Assembly (NCBI RefSeq): GCF_900101625.1
Contig: NZ_FMYZ01000003.1
Coordinates: 496,001-560,000 of the forward strand
Length of the DNA: 64,000 nt
Reading direction: 5' to 3'
Source of the DNA: Cupriavidus sp. YR651
Lineage (GTDB): Bacteria; Pseudomonadota; Gammaproteobacteria; Burkholderiales; Burkholderiaceae
In this document: in pieces, positions 8,321-16,914 of the stretch
How the letters are laid out: the number at the start of each line of letters is the position of its first letter
Position numbering within the stretch: position 1 is the first letter of the stretch
The notes under the pieces: model-generated
Database searches by the model: none
The model's input: only the letters and a program-made list of their open reading frames with translations
What the model was told of the DNA's origin: nothing
Made by a program: the position numbers and the translations under genes

Positions 8321-9691
8321 CTAGTGGGTTTGGTGGGCCTGGTGGGCCTGGGCGGCTTGTTCGCGCGGGCGGTAGTCGATCAGGCTGGAGAACACCGCGA
8401 TACCAACGGCCATGGCCACGAAGAACAGCAGCGCCAGGAAGTAGGATCCGGTCCACTGCACGATCACGCCGATCAGCACCGGCACCACCACGCCCGCCAT
8501 GTTCCCGCAGAAGTTCATGGTCCCGGCCAGCACCCCGGTGCGGTCCGGGCCGCCGATCACGGCTGGCAGGCTCCAGTACATGCCACAGAAGCGGATGAAG
8601 AACAGCGCCACGCAGAGCAGGGCGACCACCGCCGTGGAGTTGGAGATATACGCGGCGGCCAGGATGCAACCGGCGGCCACCAGCGACGAGCCGCTGAACA
8701 TCGTACGCATCACCAGGTTTGGCGAAGCTCCGGACGCCTTCCATTTGTCGCCCAGATAGCCGCCGATCAGTTCGCCGACAAAACCGGACATGAAGATCAG
8801 GAACGTCGCGCCGCCCATCGCCGCGATATTGAAGCCGTGGGCCTTGTGCAGGTAGCTCGGCATCCAGGTCAGCAGGCCGTAGAAGACCGCGAGGATGCAA
8901 CTGTAGCCGGCGAACATCGCCAGCACCGAACGGTCGCGGATCAGTTCGCGGAACGGCACCGTGGCGCCGGCCGTGGCGATGACCGGGGCATTGCCGCGCG
9001 TGATGTGTTCGAGTTCCGCCGCGTTGACGTCAGGGTGCTCGGACGGATGGTTGCGGATATAGCGCCAGGCCAGCAACCCCGCCAGCATGGTGCCCACGCC
9101 CGCGATCACGAACGCGATGCGCCAGGAACCCAGCCACGAGATCAGTCCGGCGATGAGGATGGCGCCGAATGCGCTGCCCAGCGGCGCGCCGCCATCCACG
9201 AGCACGGCACCGCGGCCGCGTTCATGCGGTGTCAGCCATGAGCCGATCAGCTTGGCGCCCGACGGCATGATGGGCGACTCGGAGACGCCCAGGCCCATGC
9301 GTGTCAGCAGCAGCACGATCCAGTTGTGCGAGGCGGCGGCCAGCGCCTGGAACGCCCCCCACGCAATCGTGGCCGTGGCGATGATGCCGCGCGTGTGATA
9401 GCGATCGAGCAGCATGCCGGCCGGAATCTGCATCAGCGCGTACGACCAGAAGAATGCGCTCAGCATCAGGCCCTCGATGGCCGGCGTCAGGTTGAACTCG
9501 GGCGCGATCAGCGGCAAGGCCACCGACAGCGATGCGCGATCGATGTAGTTGATCGCGGTCAGCAGCAGCATGATCAGGAAGATCCGCCAGCGCACGCTGG
9601 TGGGGCGTATCGCGGCCGCCGGTGAAAGGGCGTCGGGACTCACTGAAGGCGCGGCGGACGCCGGGGTGGCGGAAGGATGCAGAGATGGCAT
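8321..9691 (-). CDS. MFS transporter (anion:cation symporter type)
   Basis: This is a 456-residue, 12-segment major facilitator. After a Pro/Ser/Ala-rich cytosolic N-terminus come TAINYIDRASLSVALPLIAPEF (here in two blocks, NYIDRASLSVALP and LIAPEF), GWMLSAFFWSYALMQIPAG-like sequence and RWGLGVSESP-type loops. This matches the ACS family, which carries carboxylates such as glucarate, phthalate or 4-hydroxyphenylacetate. The chosen ATG lies next to the divergent promoter; open frame continues upstream but runs through the control region. The C-terminus ends in AHQAHQTH, encoded by 9-bp tandem repeats. It diverges from the iron alcohol dehydrogenase at 9939, which suggests co-regulation. Confidence 0.9.
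   Translation of the reverse strand: MPSLHPSATPASAAPSVSPDALSPAAAIRPTSVRWRIFLIMLLLTAINYIDRASLSVALPLIAPEFNLTPAIEGLMLSAFFWSYALMQIPAGMLLDRYHTRGIIATATIAWGAFQALAAASHNWIVLLLTRMGLGVSESPIMPSGAKLIGSWLTPHERGRGAVLVDGGAPLGSAFGAILIAGLISWLGSWRIAFVIAGVGTMLAGLLAWRYIRNHPSEHPDVNAAELEHITRGNAPVIATAGATVPFRELIRDRSVLAMFAGYSCILAVFYGLLTWMPSYLHKAHGFNIAAMGGATFLIFMSGFVGELIGGYLGDKWKASGASPNLVMRTMFSGSSLVAAGCILAAAYISNSTAVVALLCVALFFIRFCGMYWSLPAVIGGPDRTGVLAGTMNFCGNMAGVVVPVLIGVIVQWTGSYFLALLFFVAMAVGIAVFSSLIDYRPREQAAQAHQAHQTH
8324..8359. repeat. 9-bp degenerate tandem repeat, 4 units
   Basis: Four consecutive 9-bp units (GTGGGTTTG, GTGGGCCTG, GTGGGCCTG, GGCGGCTTG) form the 3' end of the MFS gene and encode its Gln-Ala-His repeats. 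This is one of several arrays in the window with a period of 9 or 12 bp. Confidence 0.85.
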
Positions 9692-9938
9692 GGTTGTCTC
9701 GTCGTTGTGGTTGTCGGGGCGAGCAAATAGCCCCCGGCACTGTATGAGCGCCGTCCCGCATTGCCTAATGACGCGTTGTGATCGTGTGATAACCGCTGGT
9801 GAGAGGCGAACCCTCAGGTCCGCGCCGAATGCGGTCCGATGCGGCGCCGTTATCGGGCCATCACGCTTTTTCATTAGGCAGGGGGCAACGCGCTTTGTAA
9901 CGTTCCGGCTGGAGACAACGTACCGAACCGGAATCCTC
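9692..9938. promoter_or_regulatory. Divergent control region with long-spaced inverted repeat and a shared operator-like motif
   Basis: The region lies between the MFS gene and the iron alcohol dehydrogenase. TGCCTAATGA (9762-9771) is repeated inverted as TCATTAGGCA (9871-9880). The stretch 9845-9880 (CGCCGTTATCGGG, then ATCA, then TTTTTCATT and GGC) is strongly similar to 12581-12615, upstream of the aldehyde dehydrogenase. A GATAACCGC half-site also occurs near 9787. The LysR regulator at 11529-12515 is the obvious candidate to bind both regions. Confidence 0.55.
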
Positions 9939-11114
9939 ATGCATCCCTTCTCATACCATTTCCCCACCACGCTCAGGTTTGGCAACGGCCTGGCCGCACA
10001 GGCGGGTGAGCTGATCCGCCCTCATGTCGGCGGAAAGCTGCTTGTCGTCACGGACGAGGGCCTCATGCGCAGCCGCGTGCTGGATGACTTCTTCCAGTCC
10101 CTGCGCGATGCCGGCGTGGCCTACGAGACCTTTGACGGGGTCGCGCCGAATCCGGATACCTCGGTGCTGGAGCGAGCCGTGTCATTCCTGAAGGAACATG
10201 GCTGCACCGCCGTGGCGGGCGTTGGCGGCGGCAGCAGTATCGATACGGCCAAGGGCGTGGCCGCGATGGCGACGAATCCGGGATCGATCCTCGACTACGA
10301 GGGCTACGACCGTATCCCGAACGATCCGCTGCCGATCCTGGCGCTGCCGACCACCTCCGGCACGGGGAGTGAATGCACGGCATCGACGGTGTTTACCAAC
10401 AAGGAAACGCTGTTCAAGACCGTCATCATCAGCCCGAAGCTGTTCCCGAAGCTGGCGATCCTCGATCCGGCGCTGACGCTGCGCCTGCCGCCCGCGATCA
10501 CCGCAGCCACCGGCATGGACGCGCTGACCCATGCCATCGAGTCGTACGTGTCGAAGCAGGCCAACCCGATCAGTCAGGCGCTGGCGCTGCACGCGATCCG
10601 CATGATCGGGGGCAGCCTGCGCACGGCCTTCTATGTGGGCGCGGACCTGCAGGCGCGCGCGGACATGCTGATGGGGTCGTTCCTGGCGGGCGTGGCGTTC
10701 TCGCAGTCGAAGCTCGGCAACGTCCACGCGATCTCCCACACGATGGGCGGCGTGTTCGACATCGCGCACGGCATCGCCAACGCTGCGTTGCTGCCCTATG
10801 TGGTGGCCTTCAACGTGCCCGCATGCCCCGGGCGCTTCCGGGATATCGCCGAGGCACTGGGCAGCGATGTATCGGGCCTCACGGATCTGGCCGCGGCCGA
10901 ACGGGTGGTCACGCTGATCCGCGACCTGAATCGCGCGCTCGGTATCCCGTCCAATATTCGCGAGCTTGGCGTGGATCTGGCGCATCTGCCGCAGATGGTG
11001 AAGGACTCCATGCGCAGCGGCAATGTCCTGGTCAACCCACGGCTGACCAATGCGGCCGACATCGAGCGCATCATCGTCGCCGCCCATCGCGGCAATCTCG
11101 AAGAGGTGGCTTGA
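9939..11114 (+). CDS. Iron-containing alcohol dehydrogenase
   Basis: This 391-residue group III alcohol dehydrogenase has VGGGSSIDTAKGVA (nucleotide binding), LPTTSGTGSE, TAATGMDALTHAIE (metal-binding region), NVHAISHTMGG and DIAHGIANAALLP (metal-binding histidines). It oxidises an alcohol or reduces an aldehyde with NAD(P); the substrate is not deducible. The ATG before HPFSYHFPTT is taken because family members begin there, although the frame stays open far upstream. The NIPSNAP gene follows after 80 bp, probably in one transcript. It is one of three different iron alcohol dehydrogenases in the window, and differs from the Gbd-like enzyme in its N-terminus. Confidence 0.9.
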   Translation: MHPFSYHFPTTLRFGNGLAAQAGELIRPHVGGKLLVVTDEGLMRSRVLDDFFQSLRDAGVAYETFDGVAPNPDTSVLERAVSFLKEHGCTAVAGVGGGSSIDTAKGVAAMATNPGSILDYEGYDRIPNDPLPILALPTTSGTGSECTASTVFTNKETLFKTVIISPKLFPKLAILDPALTLRLPPAITAATGMDALTHAIESYVSKQANPISQALALHAIRMIGGSLRTAFYVGADLQARADMLMGSFLAGVAFSQSKLGNVHAISHTMGGVFDIAHGIANAALLPYVVAFNVPACPGRFRDIAEALGSDVSGLTDLAAAERVVTLIRDLNRALGIPSNIRELGVDLAHLPQMVKDSMRSGNVLVNPRLTNAADIERIIVAAHRGNLEEVA

Positions 11115-11194
11115 GGTACCGCCCGGCAACCACCCCGCACCACCCGGGCGCGGCCGATGGCCCGTCCTCGCATCACACACACATCAGGAACACC

Positions 11195-11509
11195 ATGTAT
11201 TACGAAATGCGGACCTATACGGTCCAGATCGGCAAGATGAAGGAATACCTGCGCCATTTCGAGCAGGAGGGCTTGCCCGTGATTTCCCGCTACGCGAAGC
11301 TGGTCGGCTGGTGGTACACGGAGATCGGAGAGCTGAATCAGGTCGTGCACATCTGGGCTTACGAAAGCCTCGACGACCGGATCGCGCGGCGCAATGCCCT
11401 CTATGAGGATCGCGACTGGCTGGAGAAGTTCGTGCCGGTTGCCTTTCCGATGCTGGTCAGGATGGAGTCCAAGTTGCTGCGTCCCGCGGATTTCTCGCCG
11501 ATTCGCTGA
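11195..11509 (+). CDS. NIPSNAP family protein
   Basis: This 104-residue protein has a dimeric alpha/beta-barrel fold of the NIPSNAP type. The family signature is evident: YYEMRTYTVQIGKM at the start, GWWYTEIGELNQVVHIWAYES in the middle (read as GWWYTEIG and NQVVHIW), and a closing FPMLVRMESKLLRP. Bacterial NIPSNAP proteins are often encoded inside catabolic operons and may be small-molecule-binding or isomerase-like, but no general reaction is established. Here it follows the iron alcohol dehydrogenase. The ATG is preceded by AGGAACACC. Confidence 0.88.
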   Translation: MYYEMRTYTVQIGKMKEYLRHFEQEGLPVISRYAKLVGWWYTEIGELNQVVHIWAYESLDDRIARRNALYEDRDWLEKFVPVAFPMLVRMESKLLRPADFSPIR

Positions 11510-11528
11510 GTACCATCCACGCTGGCGG

Positions 11529-12515
11529 TCACGGGCGCGCGTCTTGCGTGCCGTCCTGCATGTCGTCCGGTGGCGGTTCTTCGCAATGTGCCTTCAGCGA
11601 TTCGATCAGCAAGCGCGCACCGGGCGACAGGTGCGCGCCGGATCGGGTAATGACGCCATAGGGGTCGTCGAGCGCGCGCATCGGCACGGACAAGCGTGCC
11701 AGCATGCCGAATTGTTCGCCGAACTCCGCCACGGCGCGCGGCACCACCGCCACCAGATCCGGGGTTTCGTGCAGCATCGTCAGCGTGGCGAAGGCCGATG
11801 CCGTTTCCAGTGGGTAGCGCGGCACGTCGATGCCCGCGTCGCCGAGTTCGCGCTCCAGCGCGCGGCGCATCGGCGTGTTGACCGGATACGCCATCCACGG
11901 CAGGCCGGCCAGGTCGGCCAGCGTCAGCCCGGTGGTATTCGCCAGTGGGTGCGAGCGCGCGGCCACCACCGCGAGCGGCTCCATTTCCAGCGCCATGCAA
12001 TCGTAGGCGCCGGGCCTGCGGCTCACCCCACACCGGCACAGGGCCAGGTCGATGCGGCCCTCGTCGAGCAGCGGCAGCAGCGCGGCACTCGTGTTTTCGA
12101 TGATTTCCACGGACAGATGCGGTTGCTGCTTGCGCAATGCGGTCAATGCGCGCGTCAGCAGCGGAATCGCACCCATGATCACGCCCACCGCGAGATGACC
12201 GCCATGCCCGTGCGCGATCGCGGTGATCTCGGCATGAAGGTGTTCGAGGTCGCTGTAGATCAGGCGTGCGTAGCGGGTCACGCACTGGCCCAGTTCATTG
12301 GCGACGAGCCCTTTGGGCTGGCGCTCGAACAGCGACATGCCCAGGATGTCCTCGATTTCGCGCAGGGCCTTGGTGGCGCCGGGCTGCGAGATGGCAATCT
12401 CGTCCGCAGCCTTGTGCAGCGAGCCGTGATGGTCGAGCGCGATCAGCAGACGCAGTTGCTTCAGGCGCAGTCTTGACGCAATGGTGGCGAGCGAGGGAAG
12501 TGCCGTGGGGCGCAT
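11529..12515 (-). CDS. LysR-family transcriptional regulator
   Basis: This 328-residue LysR protein has an HTH around residues 15-60 (LKQLRLLIALDHHGSLHKAADEIAISQPGATKALREIE, cited here by its blocks LRLLIALDHHGSL and ISQPGATKALREIE) and an effector domain starting near DHLAVGVIMGAIPLL. The QPGATKALREIE form resembles GbpR/GalR-type and CbgR-like regulators of sugar-acid use. It is divergent from the ketoglutarate semialdehyde dehydrogenase-type gene at 12687, the usual layout of a LysR regulator and its target. The intervening 171 bp hold a GATAA-N7-TTATC dyad. The similar motif near 9845 makes the iron alcohol dehydrogenase operon a second likely target. Confidence 0.92.
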   Translation of the reverse strand: MRPTALPSLATIASRLRLKQLRLLIALDHHGSLHKAADEIAISQPGATKALREIEDILGMSLFERQPKGLVANELGQCVTRYARLIYSDLEHLHAEITAIAHGHGGHLAVGVIMGAIPLLTRALTALRKQQPHLSVEIIENTSAALLPLLDEGRIDLALCRCGVSRRPGAYDCMALEMEPLAVVAARSHPLANTTGLTLADLAGLPWMAYPVNTPMRRALERELGDAGIDVPRYPLETASAFATLTMLHETPDLVAVVPRAVAEFGEQFGMLARLSVPMRALDDPYGVITRSGAHLSPGARLLIESLKAHCEEPPPDDMQDGTQDARP

Positions 12516-12686
12516 GGCGGAGCTTGCAAAAATCGACACTATAGCGCCTTCGACTGATCGCGGCACGGCGCACGGATAACCGCCGTTTATCGGGAAATCA
12601 GGCCTTTTCATTGGCGCGCGACGGCGCCGGCGCATAGAGTCGTCCGACACTCGCGGCCACGCCGCATCCATTTCCAGGAGACTCCC
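12516..12686. promoter_or_regulatory. LysR-type divergent control region with dyad
   Basis: The region lies between the LysR gene and the aldehyde dehydrogenase gene. GATAA (12575-12579) and TTATC (12587-12591) form a dyad with a 7-base centre, the form of a LysR T-N11-A box. Downstream, 12581-12615 matches 9845-9880 in front of the iron alcohol dehydrogenase. Direct reading shows the similarity; regulator binding is inferred. Confidence 0.5.
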
Positions 12687-14276
12687 ATGTCGATGCAACC
12701 TTCCGGTCAACAATATATTGGCGGCGCGCGGTGCGCGGCCGGTTCCACCGTGCTGCACAGTGTCGATGCACGCACGGGCGAGCGGCTGCCTTACGCGTTC
12801 CATGAGGCCACGGTCGACGAAGTCGACGCCGCGGCCCGCGCCGCCGCGGCCGCCTATCCTGCATTCCGCGCGCTGGCGCCCGAGCAGCGGGCCCGCTTCC
12901 TGGACGCCGCGGCGGATGGCATCGACGCACTCGGCGAGGATTTCATCGGGCTGGTCTGCCGCGAGACGGGGCTGCCCAGTGCGCGCATCGCGGGGGAGCG
13001 CGCACGTACCAGTCATCAGTTGCGGCTGTTCGCGGCAGTGCTGCGGCGCGGCGATTTTCTGGGCGCGCGCATCGATCTCGCGATGCCGCAACGGTCGCCG
13101 CTACCGCGTGCCGACCTGCGGCAGTACCGCATTGGCGTCGGTCCGGTAGCCGTGTTCGGCGCCAGCAACTTTCCGCTTGCATTCTCGACGGCCGGCGGCG
13201 ACACCGCGTCTGCGCTCGCCGCCGGCTGTCCGGTGGTGTTCAAGGCCCACACGGGGCACATGGCGACGGCATCGGTCATCGCCGACGTCATGGTGCGTGC
13301 CGCGGAGGCCACGGGCATGCCGCGCGGAGTCTTCAACATGATCTTCGGCGACCGCGTCGGCGAGCATCTGGTCAGGCATGCCGAGATCCGCGCAGTGGGA
13401 TTCACCGGCTCGCTGCGCGGCGGCCGAGCGCTCTGCGACATGGCCGCCGCACGGCCGCATCCGATTCCCGTCTTTGCCGAGATGAGCAGCGTCAATCCGG
13501 TGATCCTGATGCCGCACGCGCTGGCGCGCCGCAGGGCGGCGATCGCGGCGGAGCTTGCCGCATCGGTGACGTTGGGTGCCGGCCAGTTTTGCACGAATCC
13601 GGGTCTCATCCTCGGCATCCGCTCGTCCGCGCTGGACGTATTTGTCGAGCACTTCAAGGCGAGCATCTCCGCCGCACCCGCGCAGACGATGCTCAATGCC
13701 GCGGGCCTGCAACACTATGAGGCAGGCGTGCGGAGGTTTGCCGATACGCCCGGCATGGCCTTGCTGGCCGCCGCGCCGTCGCAACCCGGGCAGGCGTCCG
13801 CCGAACTGTGGCAAGCCGATGCGGCATTGCTGTTCCAGCCGGAGGGACGTTTGCAGCAGGAGGTGTTCGGGCCCTGCACCGTCCTGGTGGAACTTGATGA
13901 CGCTGCCCAGCTTCAGCGTGCGATTGACGCCTTGCAGGGGCAACTCACGGCCACGCTGATCGCGGAGCCGGAGGACCTGGCCGATGCCGCGCCGCTGGTT
14001 GCAGCGCTTGAACACAAGGCGGGACGGCTGCTCGTCAACAGCTATCCGACCGGTGTCGAGGTGTGCGACGCGATGGTGCACGGTGGTCCCTATCCTGCGA
14101 CGTCCGATGCACGTGGGACCTCGGTGGGAACGCTGGCGATCGATCGCTTTTTGCGGCCGGTCTGCTTCCAGAACCTGGATGACGCGTTGCTGCCGGCTGC
14201 ACTCCAGAATGCCAATCCGCTTGGCATCGACCGGCTGGTGAACGGCGCGCGCACGCGCGGCCCGATCGTCGGCTAG
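12687..14276 (+). CDS. Aldehyde dehydrogenase, 2,5-dioxovalerate (alpha-ketoglutarate semialdehyde) dehydrogenase type
   Basis: This 529-residue protein matches the KGSADH branch of the ALDH superfamily, which oxidises 2,5-dioxopentanoate to 2-oxoglutarate at the end of sugar-acid, arabinose or hydroxyproline pathways. GPVAVFGASNFPLAFS and AGCPVVFKAHTGH carry the nucleotide pocket; EMSSVNPV takes the place of the general-base Glu segment; GAGQFCTNPGL holds the catalytic Cys. The start has an AGGAG ribosome site 8 bp upstream. It diverges from a LysR gene. Assignment to the branch is fairly firm, but the physiological aldehyde is inferred. Confidence 0.88.
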   Translation: MSMQPSGQQYIGGARCAAGSTVLHSVDARTGERLPYAFHEATVDEVDAAARAAAAAYPAFRALAPEQRARFLDAAADGIDALGEDFIGLVCRETGLPSARIAGERARTSHQLRLFAAVLRRGDFLGARIDLAMPQRSPLPRADLRQYRIGVGPVAVFGASNFPLAFSTAGGDTASALAAGCPVVFKAHTGHMATASVIADVMVRAAEATGMPRGVFNMIFGDRVGEHLVRHAEIRAVGFTGSLRGGRALCDMAAARPHPIPVFAEMSSVNPVILMPHALARRRAAIAAELAASVTLGAGQFCTNPGLILGIRSSALDVFVEHFKASISAAPAQTMLNAAGLQHYEAGVRRFADTPGMALLAAAPSQPGQASAELWQADAALLFQPEGRLQQEVFGPCTVLVELDDAAQLQRAIDALQGQLTATLIAEPEDLADAAPLVAALEHKAGRLLVNSYPTGVEVCDAMVHGGPYPATSDARGTSVGTLAIDRFLRPVCFQNLDDALLPAALQNANPLGIDRLVNGARTRGPIVG

Positions 14277-14431
14277 GCGCGCTGCGCCCGCGCCATGGCG
14301 GCGGGCGGTGCCATTATTGACTCGGCGTCAAATATATTTCGCCGATATGCGGCTTAATCCGCAAGAGTGAACGAGGCAGACTCCAACCATTCCCAATGTT
14401 CCCAATTGGCCCCATACACAGGAGTTTTCCC
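14277..14431. promoter_or_regulatory. Control region upstream of aldo/keto reductase with two dyads
   Basis: Two short perfect dyads are visible. TTGAC-N5-GTCAA spans 14317-14331, and TGCGG-N6-CCGCA spans 14348-14363. Both lie within 115 bp of the reductase start and could be operators for an unlinked repressor. No convincing -35/-10 pair with proper spacing was found. Confidence 0.4.
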
Positions 14432-15235
14432 ATGAGCATCCCTTCATTTGGCGTTGGCACCTTCCGCCTGACCGGCCAGGCCGCCGTGGATTCGGTGCGT
14501 AACGCGCTGGAACTCGGCTATCGTGCGATCGATACCGCGCAGATCTATGGCAATGAGGCCGACGTCGGGCAGGGCATCGCGGAGGCCGGTGTGAAGCGCG
14601 ACGGGCTGTTCGTGACCACCAAGATCTGGACCGAGCACTACGCCGCCGACAAGCTCGTTCCGAGCCTGCGCGACAGCCTGAACAAGCTGCGCACCGACTA
14701 TGTCGACCTGACGCTGATTCACTGGCCGGCGCCGGGCAACGGCGTGGCACTGTCCGAAACCATGAAGGCGCTCGCCGAAGCCAGGGCGCTGGGCCTGACG
14801 CGGCAGATCGGCATCTCCAACTTCAATATCGAACTGACCCGGCAGGCGATCGAAGTGGTCGGCAAGGGTGAAATCGCCACCAACCAGATCGAGCTGAGCC
14901 CCTACCTGCAGAGCCGCAAGCTGACCGCGTTCCTGAAGGAACAGGGCATTGCCGTGACGTCGTATATGACGCTGGCCTACGGCAAGGTGCTGCAGGACCC
15001 GGTGCTGGCGCGGATTGCCGCCCGGCACGAGGCCACCGTGGCCCAGGTGGCGCTGGCGTGGGCGCTGCAACTCGGTTACGCGGTGATCCCGTCGTCGACG
15101 AAACGAGAGAACCTGGCGAGCAACCTGCTGGCGCGCGAACTGAGGCTTGATGCGGATGACATGGCGGCAATTGCCCGGCTGGAACGCAATGGCCGCGAGG
15201 TGAGCCCCGAGGGTCTGGCTCCGGATTGGGATTGA
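14432..15235 (+). CDS. Aldo/keto reductase (2,5-diketo-D-gluconate reductase-like)
   Basis: This 267-residue AKR has the complete catalytic tetrad setting: [15 protein letters not shown] (Asp and Tyr), [10 protein letters not shown] (Lys) and LTLIHWPAP (His). The C-terminal [14 protein letters not shown] forms the NADPH-phosphate pocket. It resembles DkgB/YafB-type carbonyl reductases, which reduce methylglyoxal, 2,5-diketogluconate and other aldehydes. The chosen ATG follows CAGGAGTTTTCCC; an in-frame ATG 12 codons earlier lacks a ribosome site. The old yellow enzyme gene starts 12 bp after the stop, so the two form an operon for carbonyl or electrophile reduction. Confidence 0.92.
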   Translation: MSIPSFGVGTFRLTGQAAVDSVRNALELGYRAIDTAQIYGNEADVGQGIAEAGVKRDGLFVTTKIWTEHYAADKLVPSLRDSLNKLRTDYVDLTLIHWPAPGNGVALSETMKALAEARALGLTRQIGISNFNIELTRQAIEVVGKGEIATNQIELSPYLQSRKLTAFLKEQGIAVTSYMTLAYGKVLQDPVLARIAARHEATVAQVALAWALQLGYAVIPSSTKRENLASNLLARELRLDADDMAAIARLERNGREVSPEGLAPDWD

Positions 15236-15247
15236 GAGGAAGCCACG

Positions 15248-16381
15248 ATGTCCGTATCCACGATGTCCGAAGCACGCACGCCGCTGTTCGAGCCGTATGG
15301 GCTCGGCGGCCTCGAACTCCCCAACCGTATCGTCATGCCGCCGATGACGCGCTCGCGCGCGAGCCAGCCCGGTGACGTACCGAATGCGTTGATGGCCGAG
15401 TACTACGCGCAACGCGCCAGCGCCGGCCTGATCGTCAGTGAAGGCACCTGGATTTCGCCACTCGGCAAGGGCTATGCATGGACGCCCGGCATCCACACGC
15501 CGGAGCAGGTGGCAGGCTGGCGCCAGGTCACCAGTGCCGTGCACGCCGCTGGCGGGCGCATTTTTGCCCAGCTCTGGCACGTTGGGCGCCTGAGTCATAT
15601 CAGCCTGCTCGACGGCCACGCACCGGTGTCGTCGTCGGCCATCCAGGCGCAAGGCGTCAACGTGTTCATCGCCGAACGCGATGGTACGCCCAGCTTCGTG
15701 CAGGCGTCCCAACCGCGCGCGCTCAGTGTCGAAGACATCCACGCGATCGTCGACGACTTCCGTCAGGCTGCACGCAATGCCATGGCGGCCGGCTTCGACG
15801 GTGTGGAACTGCACGCGGCCAACGGCTATCTGGTGAACCAGTTCATCGACTCCGAAGCCAATGACCGCACCGACGAATACGGCGGTGCGCTCGACAATCG
15901 CCTGCGCTTCCTGGGCGAGGTGGCGCAGGCGCTGGTCGAGGGGACGGGCAGCAAGGACCGCGTCGGTATCCGCCTGGCACCGCTGACGACACTCAATGGC
16001 TGCGTCGATGCCGACCCCGAGACGACCTATACCGCCGCGGCGAAGCGGCTCGGCGAGATCGGCGTGGGCTACATCCATATCGCCGAGGCCGACTGGGATG
16101 ACGCCCCGCATATGCCCACCGCATTCAAGCAGCGGTTGCGCGAGGTCTATCGGGGCACGCTGATCTACGCCGGCAAGTACACGGTGGAGCGCGCAAACGC
16201 CGCGTTGCGCGAAGGCTGGGCCGACCTGATCGCCTTCGGGCGTCCGTTCGTGGCCAACCCGGACCTTCCAGAGCGCCTGCGCAAGGGCGCCGCCCTTAAT
16301 CCACATGATCGGGACACGCTGTTCGGTGGCGGTGCGCCCGGTCTGACCGACTATCCGGCACTCGCCGCCAAGGCAGCCTGA
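15248..16381 (+). CDS. Old yellow enzyme family alkene reductase (NemA-like)
   Basis: This 377-residue FMN-dependent ene-reductase uses NADPH to reduce the double bond of enals and enones, and often nitro compounds. Family blocks are in order: LPNRIVMPPMTRSRA (FMN contact), AQLWHVGRLSH, GFDGVELHAANGYLVNQF (HxxN substrate anchor, seen in HAAN), SEANDRTDEYGG, and GRPFVANPDLPERL near the C-terminus. The gene is translated from an ATG after GAGGAAGCC and sits directly behind the aldo/keto reductase. The pair suggests detoxification of reactive carbonyls. A short peptide gene and a MoaF-like gene follow on the same strand. Confidence 0.92.
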   Translation: MSVSTMSEARTPLFEPYGLGGLELPNRIVMPPMTRSRASQPGDVPNALMAEYYAQRASAGLIVSEGTWISPLGKGYAWTPGIHTPEQVAGWRQVTSAVHAAGGRIFAQLWHVGRLSHISLLDGHAPVSSSAIQAQGVNVFIAERDGTPSFVQASQPRALSVEDIHAIVDDFRQAARNAMAAGFDGVELHAANGYLVNQFIDSEANDRTDEYGGALDNRLRFLGEVAQALVEGTGSKDRVGIRLAPLTTLNGCVDADPETTYTAAAKRLGEIGVGYIHIAEADWDDAPHMPTAFKQRLREVYRGTLIYAGKYTVERANAALREGWADLIAFGRPFVANPDLPERLRKGAALNPHDRDTLFGGGAPGLTDYPALAAKAA

Positions 16382-16402
16382 GCGGAACGAAGGAAATCCA
16401 CG

Positions 16403-16525
16403 ATGAAAACACTGACAAGACTCGCCCCGGTGCGCGACAAGGCGTGGGCGTTCCAGTTCGTGCGCGGCCAGCCGCAGTACGTGGGCTCCACGCAAATCAA
16501 CATCAACCCGGTGACCATCCGATGA
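16403..16525 (+). CDS. Small 40-residue peptide, unknown
   Basis: The frame starts at ATG with a GAAGGAAATCC ribosome site, runs 40 codons and ends in an ATGA overlap with the MoaF-like gene. The product is basic and soluble, with an aromatic centre (KAWAFQFVRG) and an Ile/Asn-rich tail (QININ). It lacks a signal peptide or membrane segment. The ribosome site and coupling to the next gene favour a real gene; it may also serve only as a leader for translation of the downstream gene, or be the remnant of a longer gene. No family is recognised. Confidence 0.5.
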   Translation: MKTLTRLAPVRDKAWAFQFVRGQPQYVGSTQININPVTIR

Positions 16526-16869
16526 GCAATCCAATGACTTCCGACCGACCGCCGTTCGCGGGCCGCGGCTTTCGCGTCGACTACGACGGCCTCTCGGCGC
16601 ACAACCTCTACGCCGAGGATGGGCGATCGATCCGCTACGCCATTGTTTCAGGCCCCTACGCAGGCGCGAGCGGGGAGGCGCCCTGCGAATGGCGGCAAAT
16701 TGCGGAGGGCGTCTACGCAATCTCGTGGCAGGAAGCCGATGGCGCGACCGTGGTGCACGTCGACGACTTCGCCAACGGCCGGTCCATGGCGTTCTTCACC
16801 GCCGCTGACCGGACGTTCTACCGGATGCAGGGACCCCTGACCGCACTGGCCGACATGAATGGCGCGTAA
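16522..16869 (+). CDS. MoaF-like small beta-barrel protein
   Basis: This 115-residue protein resembles the MoaF domain, a lipocalin-like barrel. Visible blocks are FAGRGFRVDYDGL near the N-terminus, IAEGVYAISWQEADGATVVHVDDF in the middle (read as EGVYAISW and VVHVDDF), and FFTAADRTFYRMQG. Despite the family name, a role in molybdenum cofactor synthesis is not established; relatives frequently sit beside aldehyde or monoamine metabolism genes. Its ATG overlaps the stop of the 40-residue peptide gene. The neighbours suggest that it binds a small molecule handled by the AKR/OYE pair. Confidence 0.7.
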   Translation: MSNPMTSDRPPFAGRGFRVDYDGLSAHNLYAEDGRSIRYAIVSGPYAGASGEAPCEWRQIAEGVYAISWQEADGATVVHVDDFANGRSMAFFTAADRTFYRMQGPLTALADMNGA

Positions 16870-16914
16870 GGCGCCCCACACGGAAACCGTCTGGCGAGCG
16901 TATATGCTGTTTGC

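Noticed and set aside
14444-16720. A 758-codon open frame opposite the aldo/keto and ene reductases
   Set aside because: Both sense-strand enzymes are complete and typical, so the antisense frame is a composition artefact.
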